A DNA stretch of 64,000 nucleotides from Plicaturopsis crispa FD-325 SS-3 (taxonomy: Eukaryota; Basidiomycota; Agaricomycetes; Amylocorticiales; Amylocorticiaceae): NCBI GenBank assembly GCA_000827205.1, contig KN832554.1:1920345-1984344 (forward strand), given 5' to 3'. The position numbers and the translations under genes are program-made. The number at the start of each line of letters is the position of its first letter. The first letter of the stretch is position 1. Below the pieces are notes generated by a model, which was given only the letters and a program-made list of their open reading frames with translations, had not been told where the DNA came from and searched no databases. Positions 48,026-59,239 of the stretch are shown here, one piece after another.

Positions 48026-50978
48026 CTAATCGACACTAAAATATTTGACAGACGCAAATTGTCTGTCCTCGGAGCAACCCAAAAGCTTCGACTGCGTGAA
48101 TACACAATGAGCTACCTTCTGCCCTTGAAAACAGTCAATCTATAATTGCATGACAGAGTGAGTTCGTGTAACCAATATTTTGACCGGCTTTGAACGTGAC
48201 ACACCGTAGCCGGGGTGCCATTCGTGTTGCGCAAATCCCATAATCGTATGGTACCTTCACGATCGCCGCATGCAAATAAGTGCGATTGCGAGTCGCCTTG
48301 TGAAGAGTTCATTGAGCGAGTGCACGAACAAGAACGACATATGCGGGACCAAGACCAACCTTTGATGAACCGTCCGTGAACTGTATCAGTGCGATACCCA
48401 AACCGCTGTACAGGGTTTTCTGGTACAAGCCGGTGATCCCGTACCTCGAACTGTAGTTCCCGATGCGCAACCTAATAATGATTGAGTGTGAGCCCTTATT
48501 AATTAACAACAGAAGCAGAACAGGAGCATCACCTCTAATAATGTACAGAATGGAGAAGGGGTCTTGTGAACGTGATACACTGAATTGGAGGCCTTGATGG
48601 TATTGACAACGCGCTCGGACGATAAATCCCATAGGTGGACGTTGCAGTCGGCGCCTGCCGAAATGAGTTTGTGGGACGTGTCTCGTATGGCCAGGAGCGA
48701 TTGAACAAGCGCTGTGTGTCTCATTGCCAGAAGTCGTGGCTCTGCAGACCTGAGATCGTCGCTGAGGGTCCACAGGTGCACGGCATGGTCGTGACCTCCA
48801 CTGGCAAACATGCGTGGCTGCATCATGGCCGCTACGGCACTGGCGCCTCCTTTCTTTACGCTGGAGGACGGCCTTTCCAGAAAATGGATGTTCGCGTACT
48901 AAATCAGCCCATCTTTAGGCTCAAACCACAAGACTCGGCAAGAGGAGAGGGCTTACCCTTCCATGGCCCAGCGAGGCTATAGTTATCTGCTTCTCGTCTC
49001 GAGCATGTGCCAGGACAATGACCGAGCGTCCCGAGATTGTCAGGAAGCAGGCATCCTCCACAACCTCTAACGAAGGATGAGCTGGCGATCTCAATAATTG
49101 GTTGTACCTGGGGAATGTGAACAAGACCGTATGGTATGTGGTTTGAGCATATTTACCGGAATGGATTGCTGTCAAAGCGATCGATATAGCCATGTCGCGA
49201 GATCGTAAGGGCAGACGCGTCGTGCGGCTCGAAAAGGATGCGCCGAGGCCTGTCGTGACTTCGGTTTGGTATGCGGTAGATTTCGCTGTCCATAGCAAGA
49301 GCCATGTGGGCAGCGCGGTTCACATCACTATTGCGGGTAGAGTTTGAAGAGCCCGCGAGCATATCTGGGATGGGACTTTCTCGGTGCGATTCGCGTAGTA
49401 GTATGGGATCTGCAGAGGTTGGCCTCGACAGGTATTCCCGCAGCCTCGTGGAACCCAGGGCCTTGTCGGAACTGTCCAGGGGACGCAGAAGATGCGATTG
49501 CGGTCTCGGCGCAGGTAAGTGTTGATCTGCGCTGGCATCTTCGTCGTCTCGCGGGCCGGAGTTGGGGTCGTGTTTGTTATATTTCTTGCGTCGGGGGGCA
49601 ACAACGCAAGCAAGCGGATCGTCAGAGTCGGAGGTGTCGATGACAATCGGTGTCATCGCTCGTTTTTCCGGTGACGGAGGATTAATGACAGGGGAGCAAT
49701 GAATCGCAGGCTCTGGGGGTGGCGATGGCGAAGGAGATGAATGATACGGCGCTACTGTTAGCTTCCCAGACCGGAAGACGTTCTGTGGATAACGTCGATC
49801 GCGAAGTTGAGGTGATCGAAGTCGGCTGGTGTCGGATGTGGCATGGGGAGCCTCCGTAGTGTCAAGTCTCGAGCTGGATAAATGGTCCGTTTGATACGTG
49901 TCTGCGTCGGGATTTGGTGGCCTATGAGGAATCGGGCGAGCACGATTGTGAAAGACAGATGTGAATGGAGTATGGGTACTATCAATCGAATGTGTTGGGT
50001 TCGTCGCGGAGGGCGGTGAAAGTTGCTTATGTGCATTGAAGGATGCGTCTACAGCCAGGGGATGATATGAATTCTCGACCATTGTTCAGGTGAGTGAGAT
50101 TTACCTGGCACAGTGGGCGATGCGGCATTGTTGCCATTGTGCGCATATGAAGTATGCTGCAACAGCGTCAATAACGGGTAGAAATGATAAAGTGTCGATT
50201 GCTACCGAAGGCGTGTCCTGAGAATGTTTGGCGTATGTTGTCAGAGACTCTAAAAGCCCAGATTTAGGTGCGTGTGCTGGGTTACGGAAGTCCTGAGGGC
50301 TCGCAGCCAATGATGAACCAGAGCCTACACATTTTTTTCGTTAACGTATATACAGCTAGCGTAGTGAAATCCAGCGTCACCGTTTCTAATCTCCTCTGTC
50401 CGATTCGAGTCATCAGGACCCGTGTAACAGTTGAAGCGGACCATGCGATCCATGAAAAAATGGCCATACACGGAAACGTGTCTCGTCTGCTCGATTCTCG
50501 GAATCTCAATGCGTAGCCATTCCTCCCTAGCATTATGGCTTCCAAAGACACCGCGCCAGCATGTATCTGGTAGTTCAGCAACAATTTGGATCTGGCGTGA
50601 AGCTTTGTTCATCTGTGCGGAGGACGACGCGTGAGAATGAGTATTGGACGATGGACGTTCCCCCCCTCGAGAGCCATTGAGATTGTCGAACCGCGGCCGT
50701 TTGAATGAATCGGCAGCTCGAGGAGGAATGTCGGTGAAATGCTTGTGAGGCCGTTGGAAATTATGCTGGGTCGTGTTGTTTCTACCTTGGTAATAGTTAT
50801 GGTTCTGGGGTCGCTGCTGATGGTTCGTGGAATGGTATGGGGGCCGGCCTCTAACTTGGGGTGCTCCACGAAATCCTCCACGACTGGAGCGGACAGTCGG
50901 CACCCGCTCGTTTCCCTTGCGAGCCAGGCGTATCTCATTTGGTTGAGAGTCCTCTGTATGGATAGCCCTCGGCCGCAT
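48026..50978 (-). CDS. Uncharacterised WD40 protein with long disordered N-terminus (A)
   Basis: I do not recognise an orthologue. The N-terminal part, about 450 residues, is disordered: an Arg/Gly/Asn-rich start (GNERVPTVRSSRGGFRGAPQ, NHQQRPQNHNYYQGRNN), then a more conserved-looking segment CWRGVFGSHNAREEWLRIEIPR, then Ser/Pro-rich sequence with APRRKKYNKHDPNSG. The C-terminal beta propeller has PRMFASGGHDHAVHLWTLSDDL, HKLISAGADCNVHLWDLSSERV and SHLFACGDREGTIRLWDLRNTN, with a final blade QKVAHCVFTQSKLLGC. Introns of 49, 56 and 56 nt in the N-terminal half (for example G/DASFNAHK) restore one continuous frame. The RG-rich start suggests RNA contact, by inference only. Head-to-head with a related WD40 gene. 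Confidence 0.72.
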
Positions 50979-51334
50979 CGTTACGAGCGTGACAGACCGG
51001 TGTATCCGGGGCAAAGTGATCTGTAATCCCTGGTATAGTCCAGTGTTCAGTAGTTCTCATAGGTGATTGATTCGGTGAAAGGGACGCAACCTGATCTGAA
51101 CAGTAAAAGTTCAAGCAGTATGTACTTATGTAGCAACTGGAAAACTTGAGAGCTTAAGAGCGTGACGTTCCAACGCGATGGTATGAATTAGCCCCTGTTT
51201 GCTTAATTGACACTGTCCGTTTACTGTCCGGCTCACATTCTTTCGCAGGACCGCATTCGAGCTGCTTGAGACTTGCCTCAGGTGGCACTTCAAGTTGCTC
51301 TCTACAACGCCCTTTTGCCAACCTTACATAGCCC
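50979..51334. promoter_or_regulatory. Shared divergent promoter region of the WD40 pair
   Basis: A 356-nt region between two oppositely transcribed start codons. It must hold both core promoters. I see no convincing TATA box or known motif. Confidence 0.5.
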
Positions 51335-53779
51335 ATGACTCGGAAGCGCCCAACCTCGCCTACTATCACTCCAAATGGACAGAAAAAAGCAAAATTACAC
51401 CGTAATTCTAGCCCACAGACGAGTTCGACAAGTCATACCAATGATAATGCTTTATCCGGTCGGCTGTATGTTGTCCTCGACGGTAACAAGGACGACAAGC
51501 ACTATATGCGGCGAATACGCCGCGAAAAGAAAGAGGAATGTCAAAAGCAGGGGAGGATACTCTTACCGAGACATATCATATCGTGCGCCAGAATCGTTCG
51601 TCCGCCATATCGACGTATACTGACATGATATACAAATAGCTCAGATGGAATATTGACATTCTTTTGGTATGTGCTGGTTCCATGGGTGTCAAGTGCGTGC
51701 TGACGCTACAGCAGGAGGAAAAAACCTCCTCTAGCACCTCTTTTCCAATCCATCGCAAATGCCGAGGTCGTTGCGCGCCCTGACGACTGTGGGCTCAAGG
51801 TCGACGATCCGATCATCATAGACATTGATCAGGGCTCTTCTTCTTCCAAACCCGCGTCTACGGCCAATAGAGCGACCTCGGTAAAAACACGCGACTCGTC
51901 ACTAGCATACGTCTTGATGAACGAGAACACACATATGTCTGCGCTCACATCCACTCACCTGGATCCATGCCATGACCGAGATTCTGCTGCTATACTCGAA
52001 CGTCAAGCTTCTCACGAAGGCAGTTCTCGCTCGCTAACCCCGCAACGGGTGAGCACCCGTTCACCATCAAGAGAGTCCAGTAGCCTTGAATCGATGTATG
52101 CGGGTCTTCCAGCGACGATGGATGCGATTTCTGTAAACCCCTTCCGGTCGAATAACACGTCTAGGCGTTCTTGCCACGGGAGTCAAACCAGCGACCTGAA
52201 TTCCGACCGGCATAGCGGAATTTCCTCAGAGGGGCGTGCCATTGTAGGGAGCAGTGACTTGAGCGATGCTAGTGGCGGCGACTACCACAGCGACAAAGAC
52301 TTTGCCGACGAATCGGATAACGACGAATCTTCCTCTGACGACCTTGACCCTGAGGCCATGAATTCTTGCGAGGACATGTCTGAAGATGACGAGTCCTGCA
52401 TAGTATATATCGGAACGAAACACAGAAAGTGAGTGACACATTCCTTCCCGTAGAATGTCAGTTCTTTCCTCACGATCGCTTTATTGACATAGGACCGCTC
52501 GAGGCCAGTCGGAATCATCAGAATGGCTCGAAGGCAGCTTGTCAAGGTCGTCTTCTCCCATTCCATGGCCATCTGAGCATGGGCCTGCGTCGCTTCCAGC
52601 CAGAGTCAGGATTCCGAAAACTCCACACGGGAAAGCACGGCGAATACTGGTACCCGGAGCATCCGATCACCAACTTCCACTGATCTCCCTCACGAGGCGC
52701 TGCGATGTTCAATTTTTCCATCCACAGCATAGGTCTGTACTTTGATCCTACGTCTGGGTGTCAGCTCAAAGATTATACGAACAGGTACCGGATTACAGAA
52801 TATTCCCTTCCGAACACTGCAAACGAGCATTTGAAGGTCGTAGACGCTTTCATAGCGGGAAGCACAGCTGTCATCGGGCTCGGTGGTCAGGGACCCTCTC
52901 AAATCTCCCTCGTCCCTGTCCCGGCTGTGGCAGCGAGAAATAGAAGGTCGCAAGCTGGCGAGGATGGTCTCCCCCGAAGGATCGACCTACCAATCAGGGC
53001 TTTTTATAACACTCCAAAGAAGCAGGGACGACAGTGCATCAGTGCCCTCGCCGTCGTAGGCGCCGACCCCCTGGAGTTTCTATCTGGCAGCGAGGGCGGA
53101 CTAGTGCATCTATGGAAACCAGACCCAGAAAGCTACGACGCTCGTGCCCGGAAAGTTGACATTGGTCTTGGCAGCCGCGTCCGTGGGTTGGCCTATCGCC
53201 GCACGGGAGGTCACGCACTGGTGGTCTGTGCGGGAGAAGGGATCTGGGAGATGGATATCGAGAGGTCGCAGCCCCGAAAACCAGCAGCAAAACTGTCCAA
53301 TTCTATACATCATATCCATATTCACCCGCAAGATCCGAATATATGCATTTTGGAGGTTGGTGCAATCCATGGTCTTCCTTCTGCTTACTGACGATTATCA
53401 GGTACGAGACACGCACAAGCAGGTTCGCATGTTTGACCTGCGTCAGAAAGGGTTCAACGCCCCTTGCATCGAGTTTGGAGACCGTGTTGATAAACACAGG
53501 ATGTTTGTTCGAGGCGCTACCTCTCAATTCGCCTCATTCGTGAGAGGCTACGACGATGGTTATGTTCGTGTTTGGGACTACCGAAACGTCAAGGCAAGTG
53601 TATTGCATGTCATGTTTCTATCAATATTTTAGACTAACTGTTGTCTGCAGGATGCAGTACTGAAATATCGTCACCGTCATGGTGCACTTGCATGGCACAC
53701 TGCCTTCCACGATTCGTATGTCGTTGCATACGGCGATGACGACGTGATCAGTTGGTGGGATACGAAAGTAGCCTCATAG
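51335..53779 (+). CDS. Uncharacterised WD40 protein with acidic disordered N-terminus (B)
   Basis: It starts MTRKRPTSPTITPNGQKKAK. A Ser-rich region follows with DDPIIIDIDQGSSSSKP and a strongly acidic stretch (SDKDFADESDNDESSSDDLD). WD40 blades include FLSGSEGGLVHLWKPDPESY, HALVVCAGEGIWEMDIERSQ, KQVRMFDLRQKGFNAPC, and SQFASFVRGYDDGYVRVWDYRNV, ending YGDDDVISWWDTKVAS. A splice joining HR to YRITEYSLPNTANEHLKVVD aligns with FR/YNQLLRSPAHPSLEVVED in the divergent neighbour, supporting common origin. The exon structure between 51480 and 51720 is not resolved. About 650 residues. The chain resembles nuclear DCAF- or Rtt10-type WD40 proteins only in general form; no function assigned. Confidence 0.68.
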
Positions 53780-53927
53780 TATACGTACGGAAGAGTTGGT
53801 AGAGTTTTAGCAATGTAATATAGGATTGGAGTCCAGGAACATCCCTCGTATATAATGGCATCGCAATACTTGATATGTAGATTTACAATCCGTCGGGATT
53901 GTGGGTGAATCTACCGTACAAAACCCT

Positions 53928-55996
53928 TCATTCCTTCCAACCGGCCAGTTCGATGGCGAAAGCGACTGCCAACTTTGAGAACTCCAACATGTGCTCGAAG
54001 CTAAATTCGTCAGACACATCGATGCGACTGCGCCACAAGAGATGAGCACACATCAGGGTAAGCCAAGCAGAAAACGTGTACATACTCGCTGCCAGAGTGG
54101 ATGTTCTTGTTGCTGTTATCGAACGTAGACTCTGGAAAAGAGACTCGATCAGTTGTGACCAACGCGTGACATTTCCGAAACCTCGCACCGATGGTGAAGA
54201 CGCTAGGGTATCCAGCCTTTCTCCACGAGGCGCTGGAAAATAGCATCTGAACATGTGGTCCGGCAGGATCTCAGGAAACGACCTACTGATCAGAGCAGGC
54301 GTATCCGCACTTGGTGGATACGTAAGGAATATCGAGGTAGGCGTCCACAAGTTTCTTGTTGAAGTCCGTGAGGCTGGAGGGTATAATTAATTTTCCAGCC
54401 GGGGTTCCCTCGAGGATCGATGACACTCACCTGTCATCCACGAAGTCGGTGATGATACCAACTTCTTCTCGGGTGCCTCGTTTGACCCAAGCGGTCATGT
54501 CGTACTGGGTTTTACCGATGCGTTAGACGAAGGTAGCACAGCGGTTAGGAAAAGAACATTACCTGACTCATGGCAAGAACGTTTACAGAGCGAGCCGCGT
54601 AATCTTGAGCGACCGCTTGCGACCCAAGGAGACCTCCTTCCTATTGGCAGGCGGTGTTACAGTGCATCCGGATACAGGATCGATGCGTGCTTACTTCGGC
54701 TGAATACCAATGGAATTCTACCGTGCGGACAGGGTGGAAATCCGCAGCAATGAGAGCACGATAGGACTCAAGGATGGTCACCGAGCCACTGTAGTCGTAC
54801 CGAGTAAGACAAATGCCACAGGAACGGACGGTTGAAATTGTTTACCTGCCGTCATCATCGGCCCCTAGAATATATTGGCAATGTTAGACTGCGCACCGAT
54901 GCGATGAGAGACCGTGAGCTCACCTGGCGCCGGCAGGAAAGGCCATATGTTCGTGCTGTTGACAATGAAGACGTGACCGTGTACAATAGCCGCAAAACTC
55001 ACCTATCTTGGTGTGCGCCAATGACGACGACGCTGTCGTCCGTGGTAGATGACCCATTAATTCTTACAATCTAGATAGCACGAAGTAATCAGGTGTATGC
55101 TTTCACGATGGCGAGCGCAACACTTACAACCGAGTTTTGTCCCCACGAGTGAGAAAACTCCTGGAAGCTAATTAAGTCTTGAATGGAGTCTGTGCCCCAC
55201 TTCTTGGTTATCTATTCGCGGCATGTCAATTTCAGGACTACAGGCAAGGATATGAGTCTACTCGCCTCCGCAATCTTGGATAAAAGCCACTGCTGGCTCT
55301 GTCTTCCCGTCTGCGCAAAAGATAATCAATTGAGAAAGACGGTTTAGCCATGCAAAGCCGAAGCATTTACATCGCTGCGATAATCTGGGGGACGCTCAAT
55401 TACGACAAAATGCAGACAATAAATTGGGAGTACATCTTGTCCGGAAACTAGAGAACTTCTCGAGGTTCTCTTTGGGGCCTTTCGTCGAGAGCGTCTTGAT
55501 GACGGACTTGACTTGCTCTGTGGCGTTTAGGGAGCCATACACCGCTAACGGAAAGTGTTCTAGCCTTAGCCCGGTGCAACGAGATTTCTATAAGGTAATT
55601 CGACACGTACGTTTACTATGTGTCTTCAGGGAAGCGAATGACTCAAGGTCCTGTGTATCCGTTCTAGAATAGCATATTCAGCACTGCGGTCCGGGGAGTA
55701 AACGAACTGCATTCACATGTCGAAGAACTTGAGGCCTTGGGCTTTGAGATTTATCTGGAGATGTTGTTGAGGCAACAGGCAAGGCGAGGTGGGAGTTCTC
55801 GCACCTTCTCCAGCTCTGTCATCCAAACTGGCGCTTGTCCCTCGAGCTGGACTAAACGGCGCTCATTCAGATCCAAGTCGAAGCCTGGGTAATCATGCTG
55901 AGCTCCTAGAGGCTGTTGCTCGCTCGCGAGAAATTCAGACAAAGGCGTAGCGGCCACAATGCAGACCAGAGACAATAGGACGGCGAAGGACTTCAT
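53928..55996 (-). CDS. Secreted M28 leucine-aminopeptidase-like metallopeptidase
   Basis: Zinc exopeptidase expected to release N-terminal residues outside the cell. [22 protein letters not shown] is a signal peptide, followed by a short propeptide-like region ([18 protein letters not shown]). Catalytic-domain motifs span many short exons: [19 protein letters not shown] (zinc His, Asp), [41 protein letters not shown] (Glu base and ligand), [17 protein letters not shown], and [20 protein letters not shown], ending [16 protein letters not shown]...[10 protein letters not shown] with the last zinc His. The motif order matches fungal M28 aminopeptidases such as Lap1. About 390 residues. Its start is 183 nt from that of the uL11m gene. 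Confidence 0.88.
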
Positions 55997-56179
55997 GGTG
56001 ACGGTAACGGACAAGAGGCGGGCGGAGCAATACGTCTTCAGCGGATGCAGCACATGCGGAGACGGCTTGAACCACGAGAGACGACAGGGGCTCGTCCCGA
56101 ATGGGAAAGGGCGTACCGCTCCTCGACGCCCGGATTGCTTTTTGCAACTCGCGACGCGTCTTGTTTTCTAACCGCCATC

Positions 56180-56679
56180 ATGTCGAAAGCTATGGGTGCA
56201 AGGGCTGTTATTGTCGTACGTCGTGCATTATGCCTACATTGGTTACCAGCCAACGCTGAAACGTCTTCTAGCGTCTCCTCATACCAGCTGGGAAGGCGGC
56301 TCCCACACCGCCAGTTGGCCCAGTTCTGGGAGCTCGCGGTGTCAAGGCAATGGACTTTTGCAAGCAATTCAATGAGCGGACAGGGAAAATCGAACCCGGG
56401 GTCCCCACACCGACAGTCATTACTGTTCAACCTGACCGCTCGTTCTCGTTCTTGACCAAGACGCCGCCAACGGTGTATTTCGTCAAGAAAGCAGCCGGAA
56501 TCGAGAAGGGATCTGGCAAGCCTGGCCAGGGAGTCGCCGGGACCATCAGTGTCAAACACGTATACGAGATTGCGAAGATCAAGAAGACGGACGAGCACAT
56601 GAAGCATCTGAAGCTCGAATCCATCGCCCGAACCATCGTTGGTACTGCCAGGACTTTGGGGGTTGAGGTGGTACTGTAG
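56180..56679 (+). CDS. MRPL19: Mitochondrial large-subunit ribosomal protein uL11m
   Basis: The uL11 protein of the mitochondrial large subunit contacts the GTPase-associated centre. It starts MSKAMGARAVIV, then a splice to RLLIPAGKAAPTPPVGPVLGARG, KAMDFCKQFNERTGKIEPGVPTPTVITV and FSFLTKTPPTVYFVKKAAGI, the classic uL11 N-terminal domain. The C-terminal rRNA-binding domain has GKPGQGVAGTISVKHVYEIAKIK and ends TARTLGVEVVL. About 145 residues, the bacterial-type length, which separates it from the cytosolic uL11. No long presequence is visible. One intron. Confidence 0.9.
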
Positions 56680-57320
56680 TCCGGGCCGCTTCGGCGCTGT
56701 TTCTGAGGTATGTGCTGTCTCCCGAGATCTCTTGACGCAAACGTGTTATCGACCGCCTATCAGAACCACAGAAGACGAATGTCTATAGTCATAAATGGGA
56801 TGATTGTCGACTACGGCCGTGCTGGTCGCGCGCGGGCATGCCTGTATATATCATTTGGACCCACAAACCAACGATCGTCGGTGATATGGTGTTCGGCGTC
56901 ATTGATGTATAGCAAGGTGACCGATTTCGACCCTCCATGGCATGCTTAAACCAGCTGAGCGCTTAACAAGAGGACCCGGAAATCACAGATAACTCCTTCC
57001 AGTTGCCACGAAGTTAGGTTCGATGGCATAAATTAAACTTCGACGGCTCGATCGGTCTGCCGAATTTAAAAAACCATAGTCTCCGCACTTTGCGACCCTC
57101 GCCTGCCATCTTGAACGCTTCGTTTTGTTCTCCTACGCCCCGACTTGCCTAATCGGGAGGCCGTTGTACGAGTCTCCGAGTTTTCAACGCCAACCGCCTC
57201 CTAGCTAAGGGTCGGAACACTTTGAATGGGTGGAACTGTACGAATCTACCTTATCTTCAGTCCCATTGTGCTGCTTTAGGAATGCCACACACGCTGAGGG
57301 CACGCACTTGCAAGGACTGC

Positions 57321-57521
57321 TCACCTGGACCGCATCCCCGGATGCACGTTCAAATGGTCTATTCCCTGCACCAGCATGTCGCGCTCGTCCTGCCTAATTA
57401 AGGGCGCTTCCGTCGCCGCGTGTAGATTCACAAACGCACGAAACAACATTTCCAAGGCCTCTTGTTTTTCAAAGGATTCGTACGCCTTTTTTCTTTCTCT
57501 CGTGGTGTTCCGAGTCTTCAT
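57321..57521 (-). CDS. Possible small hypothetical gene
   Basis: Sixty-six codons of charged helical sequence: MKTRNTTRERKKAYESFEKQ, then ALEMLFRAFVNLHAATEAPL, then RQDERDMLVQGIDHLNVHPG. A GTGAGC donor follows MRS, and a 54-nt intron would lead to a short second exon ending STMGLKIR. No family is recognised. It could equally be chance, since the region is otherwise non-coding. Confidence 0.25.
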   Translation of the reverse strand: MKTRNTTRERKKAYESFEKQEALEMLFRAFVNLHAATEAPLIRQDERDMLVQGIDHLNVHPGMRSR

Positions 57522-57880
57522 CGCTCGGCGATATTCCTAGATGATCTCATATCGACAACAGGCCCATGGAAGCTAGCGCAAATAGCCGACAAATTCTATT
57601 CACGCCCTTCTACACGTCGCCAGGTCAAGACAGCGCTTGCGATTGGACTCGTGTTGTTCCCTCGATCATGTCGACCAGGGCTGGCGTGCAATATCGGAGT
57701 CTTGCTCCACGAGACAAGGCCCTAGCAGACATAACCATCATTGCTTCTTGCGGCGGCACGTTGACTGCGTTGTATCCAGGTTTATCTGTCACCACGCCCA
57801 CGTTTCGATCGAGGATTTGGACGCCAACACCCGAAAACAACAACAGTTTACCAGTGTTGCCTGACGCCAAAGCTTCAAGC

Positions 57881-57888
57881 TATAAAAG
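57881..57888 (+). promoter_or_regulatory. TATA box of DUF6593 gene
   Basis: TATAAAAG lies about 110 nt upstream of the start codon at 57992, in a good position for a TATA-driven transcript with a leader of about 80 nt. Called on sequence and spacing alone. Confidence 0.5.
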
Positions 57889-57991
57889 ACGGGGCAATTG
57901 CACGCTCTCATAGTGCCCCCCACACAAAGGCATTTTAGTCTCAAAAACCCTCAGCTCCTCCATCGCTCCACCCATCCCCTCGCCACTTATA

Positions 57992-58830
57992 ATGTCTGCA
58001 CCCAACAACGATATCCTCTCCTGGACTAACCAGGATCCCCGTGAGAGCCAGCTGTTCAACTCGTGGGGCGTTCTCTACCGCTTCCAGGTGCGTTCCCTTC
58101 TCGCCCCTCTTTTTCCACCGTAGCCTGTTATACTGACGATCGTTTCTAACGTATAGACAAGTATCCAGCCTAATGGACACGGTGTCACTACATTATGGCG
58201 CACGATCCGACCCAACAAGGAAGATCGCGTAGCTAAGCTCGAATGGTCTTCCACGGGCACCCTTGGTCGTGCTGTAATCGGCAAGGTCAGTAGCATCGTA
58301 TGTCTTCCTGCGAGTTTGCGCTGAAGGTCGTCCTCTCGCAGGCCACCGTACCCATGGCCGATCTATGTCGTGCCGATCCCCGCATTCCTGTGAGTCCTCT
58401 GTACCCCAATAGATCGTACAGAACTCACTTTTCACGCAGGGATCTCGAGTATACAACGGTCCCGACGGTCAGACATACCGCTGGAGGCCGAGTGGAAACT
58501 CCCAGGACGTACTCGTAAGTTGAACGGCTACTTGTTATGGTGTTCTAGGAATGCTCACCGGTGAATTTTCTACGCAGCTCCAAGACCCTTCCGGCGCGGT
58601 CGTCGCGTTCTGGCGTCCGACCCGACCAACCGCTAACCAGCTGGGTGAAGTGCACGGCGAGCTGCACTTCATACGGGGTGTCGGTACGGGTACTATTGTG
58701 AGCACAGTTTTTTTTCTGCGTGCACGAGGCGATCGACGATTTACCCGGCTCCCAGACCCACCCCCCGATGATGGACACTGCTGTCGTGACAGCGCTGCTC
58801 TATCGGTTCTGCCAGGCTTTTGGTCTTTGA
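57992..58830 (+). CDS. DUF6593-family protein
   Basis: A basidiomycete-enriched domain of unknown function. Starting MSAPNNDILSWTNQDPRESQ, six exons give FNSWGVLYRFQTSIQPNGHGVTTLWRTIRP, RVAKLEWSSTGTLGRAVIGK, GSRVYNGPDGQTYRWRPSGNSQDVLLQDP, VVAFWRPTRPTANQLGEVHGEL, and ending HPPMMDTAVVTALLYRFCQAFGL. The layout (W-containing beta strands with a final Leu-rich helix) fits DUF6593. No signal peptide. All introns are 45-60 nt and each join is in frame. Length about 190 residues. A TATA box upstream suggests strong or inducible expression. Family name is from memory of the motif pattern. Confidence 0.78.
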
Positions 58831-59239
58831 TGGCGATCAGCTTTGGAAAATCAACGTGCCCCCGGTAGACCTCGAGGCTTGGATACGCTGCATAACGATC
58901 CGGCTGCTACCTACCTTCCGATTTATCCGTTCACCTGTAAGAATTGTCTATAGCTGGCTACTAGTACTACGAAACGTTTAAGCACTTGGGGGCATTGCCC
59001 TCCCAATGTAATAATTATTCTTTGGACCCATCTACTCTGTCCGCGCGGATTATTGCAATTGCTAAATCACGATCGATGGAGGAGACGCTAGATCGCTATC
59101 GTCGCAAGGAAATGAAGTGCACGACGAAACCATTGTACGACTGAGTTCCAATGTGATACACGATGCAACATTCTATAGAATTTTACTAGGCACGATCTAC
59201 CACCTGCAAGCACGGAATACGCCTGATCACCCGATGCTT
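58831..59239. other. Intergenic between convergent genes
   Basis: About 400 nt holding the 3' ends of the DUF6593 and CMD-like genes. No gene seen. Confidence 0.4.

Larger units (their letters stand above)
56680..57991. other. Intergenic, about 1.3 kb
   Basis: It separates uL11m from the DUF6593 gene, both on the plus strand. A minus-strand open frame (57321-57521) ends at a reasonable splice donor; it is listed separately with low confidence. Nothing else is recognised. Confidence 0.4.
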
